This document shows, piece by piece, positions 63,715 to 64,000 of a stretch of 64,000 bases of DNA. Origin of the DNA: Kryptolebias marmoratus (lineage: Eukaryota > Chordata > Actinopteri > Cyprinodontiformes > Rivulidae); the NCBI RefSeq assembly GCF_001649575.2, contig NC_051431.1:26196848-26260847 (forward strand). The letters are read 5' to 3'. The notes beneath the pieces are model-generated. The model had not been told where the DNA came from. It was given only the letters and a program-made list of their open reading frames with translations, and made no database searches. Position numbers and translations under genes: made by a program. The stretch's first letter is position 1. Every line of letters begins with the position of its first letter.

Positions 63715-63865
63715 TAGGCTGACTACTTGTCAGTCCTGCTGAGCGTAAACTATTCCTCCAAAGTGAGGTTGTTTAAAAAGCTATCTACAACTGGTAAGAC
63801 ATTAACAGATCATTAACCTTCCAAGAACCCCAATTCAAAATGTCAAAAATATCCCTTTAAATTTC
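63715..63865 (-). repeat. dispersed repeat family X, partial copy 3
   Basis: Read on the minus strand: TTTAAAGGGATATTTTTGAC, ATTTTGAATTGGGGTTCTTGG, TTAATGTCTTACCAGTTGTA, GATAGCTTTTTAAAC and CAGGACTGACAAGTAGTCAG. It matches the first third of copy 2 in the same order. The rest is absent. Confidence 0.65.
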
Positions 63866-64000
63866 ACTAAATGCAGTGGGACCATATTTAAGTTTTAGTG
63901 CCTTTTCATGCAAGTCATGGCATTGGATATATAAATAATTTCTTTCTGGAATGTTTACTTTTTTATACAGTACATTATGTTAAAGCTTAGCTTTATTGTT
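63866..64000. other. window end, intronic
   Basis: Nothing recognisable. Confidence 0.4.

Overview
The window is AT-rich vertebrate DNA, most likely from a ray-finned (teleost, probably percomorph) fish. It holds many (TG)n/(CA)n microsatellites, decayed Tc1/mariner transposons of fish type (including a Sleeping Beauty/Tdr-like copy), a hAT-like element with TAGGGCTG termini, non-LTR retrotransposon fragments, and fish-type tRNA-derived repeats. There are no bacterial-style genes. Almost every open reading frame of 60-160 codons is a chance frame in non-coding DNA.

The only host coding sequence I can support is three consecutive internal exons on the minus strand: 49300-49400, 45418-45614 and 44998-45095. 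They join in frame (132 codons in total) with AG/GT splice sites at every junction. Together they encode a stretch of the C-terminal region of BCAS3 (breast carcinoma amplified sequence 3, called Rudhira in mouse), an autophagy and cytoskeleton-associated protein with an N-terminal beta-propeller. The rest of the window is bcas3 intron: at least 14.6 kb upstream of the first exon (49401-64000), 3,685 bp and 322 bp between the exons, and at least 45 kb downstream (1-44997). Neither the start of the gene, its N-terminal domains nor its 3' end is in the window.

Layout in + coordinates. 1-45 kb is a very large 3'-side intron. It carries a putative LTR remnant (3.7-4.2 kb), LINE debris (5.2-5.8 kb), Tc1 relics (8.7-9.1, 20.2-21.3 and 34.2-34.9 kb), tRNA-like SINE pieces (11.2, 12.4 and 28.4 kb), a TATAG array (11.3-11.6 kb), a 253-bp almost perfect direct duplication (27.5 and 29.4 kb), a degenerate ~30-bp minisatellite (36.6-36.9 kb) and a short palindromic repeat (40.0 kb). 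45-49.4 kb holds the exons, with a 569-bp Tc1-type miniature element and a LINE 3' tail in the 3.7-kb intron. 49.4-64 kb is the upstream intron. It has a Sleeping Beauty-like pseudo-transposon (50.3-51.7 kb), a run of unique, moderately GC-rich islands without repeats (55.0, 56.5-56.9, 57.1-57.4, 57.7-58.1 and 58.6-59.2 kb), then a second Tc1 relic (60.1-61.3 kb) and a hAT-like element (61.3-62.1 kb).

In vertebrates BCAS3 lies next to TBX2, with TBX2 beyond its 3' end. Large neighbours of developmental transcription-factor genes often carry those genes' enhancers in their introns. The unique islands are therefore proposed, by inference only, as candidate conserved non-coding elements, some of which could act on tbx2. 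I see no evidence in this window of an undescribed gene system. The most useful leads are the candidate enhancer islands, the recent 253-bp duplication, the ~30-bp minisatellite and the Tc1 relic flanked by long inverted repeats.
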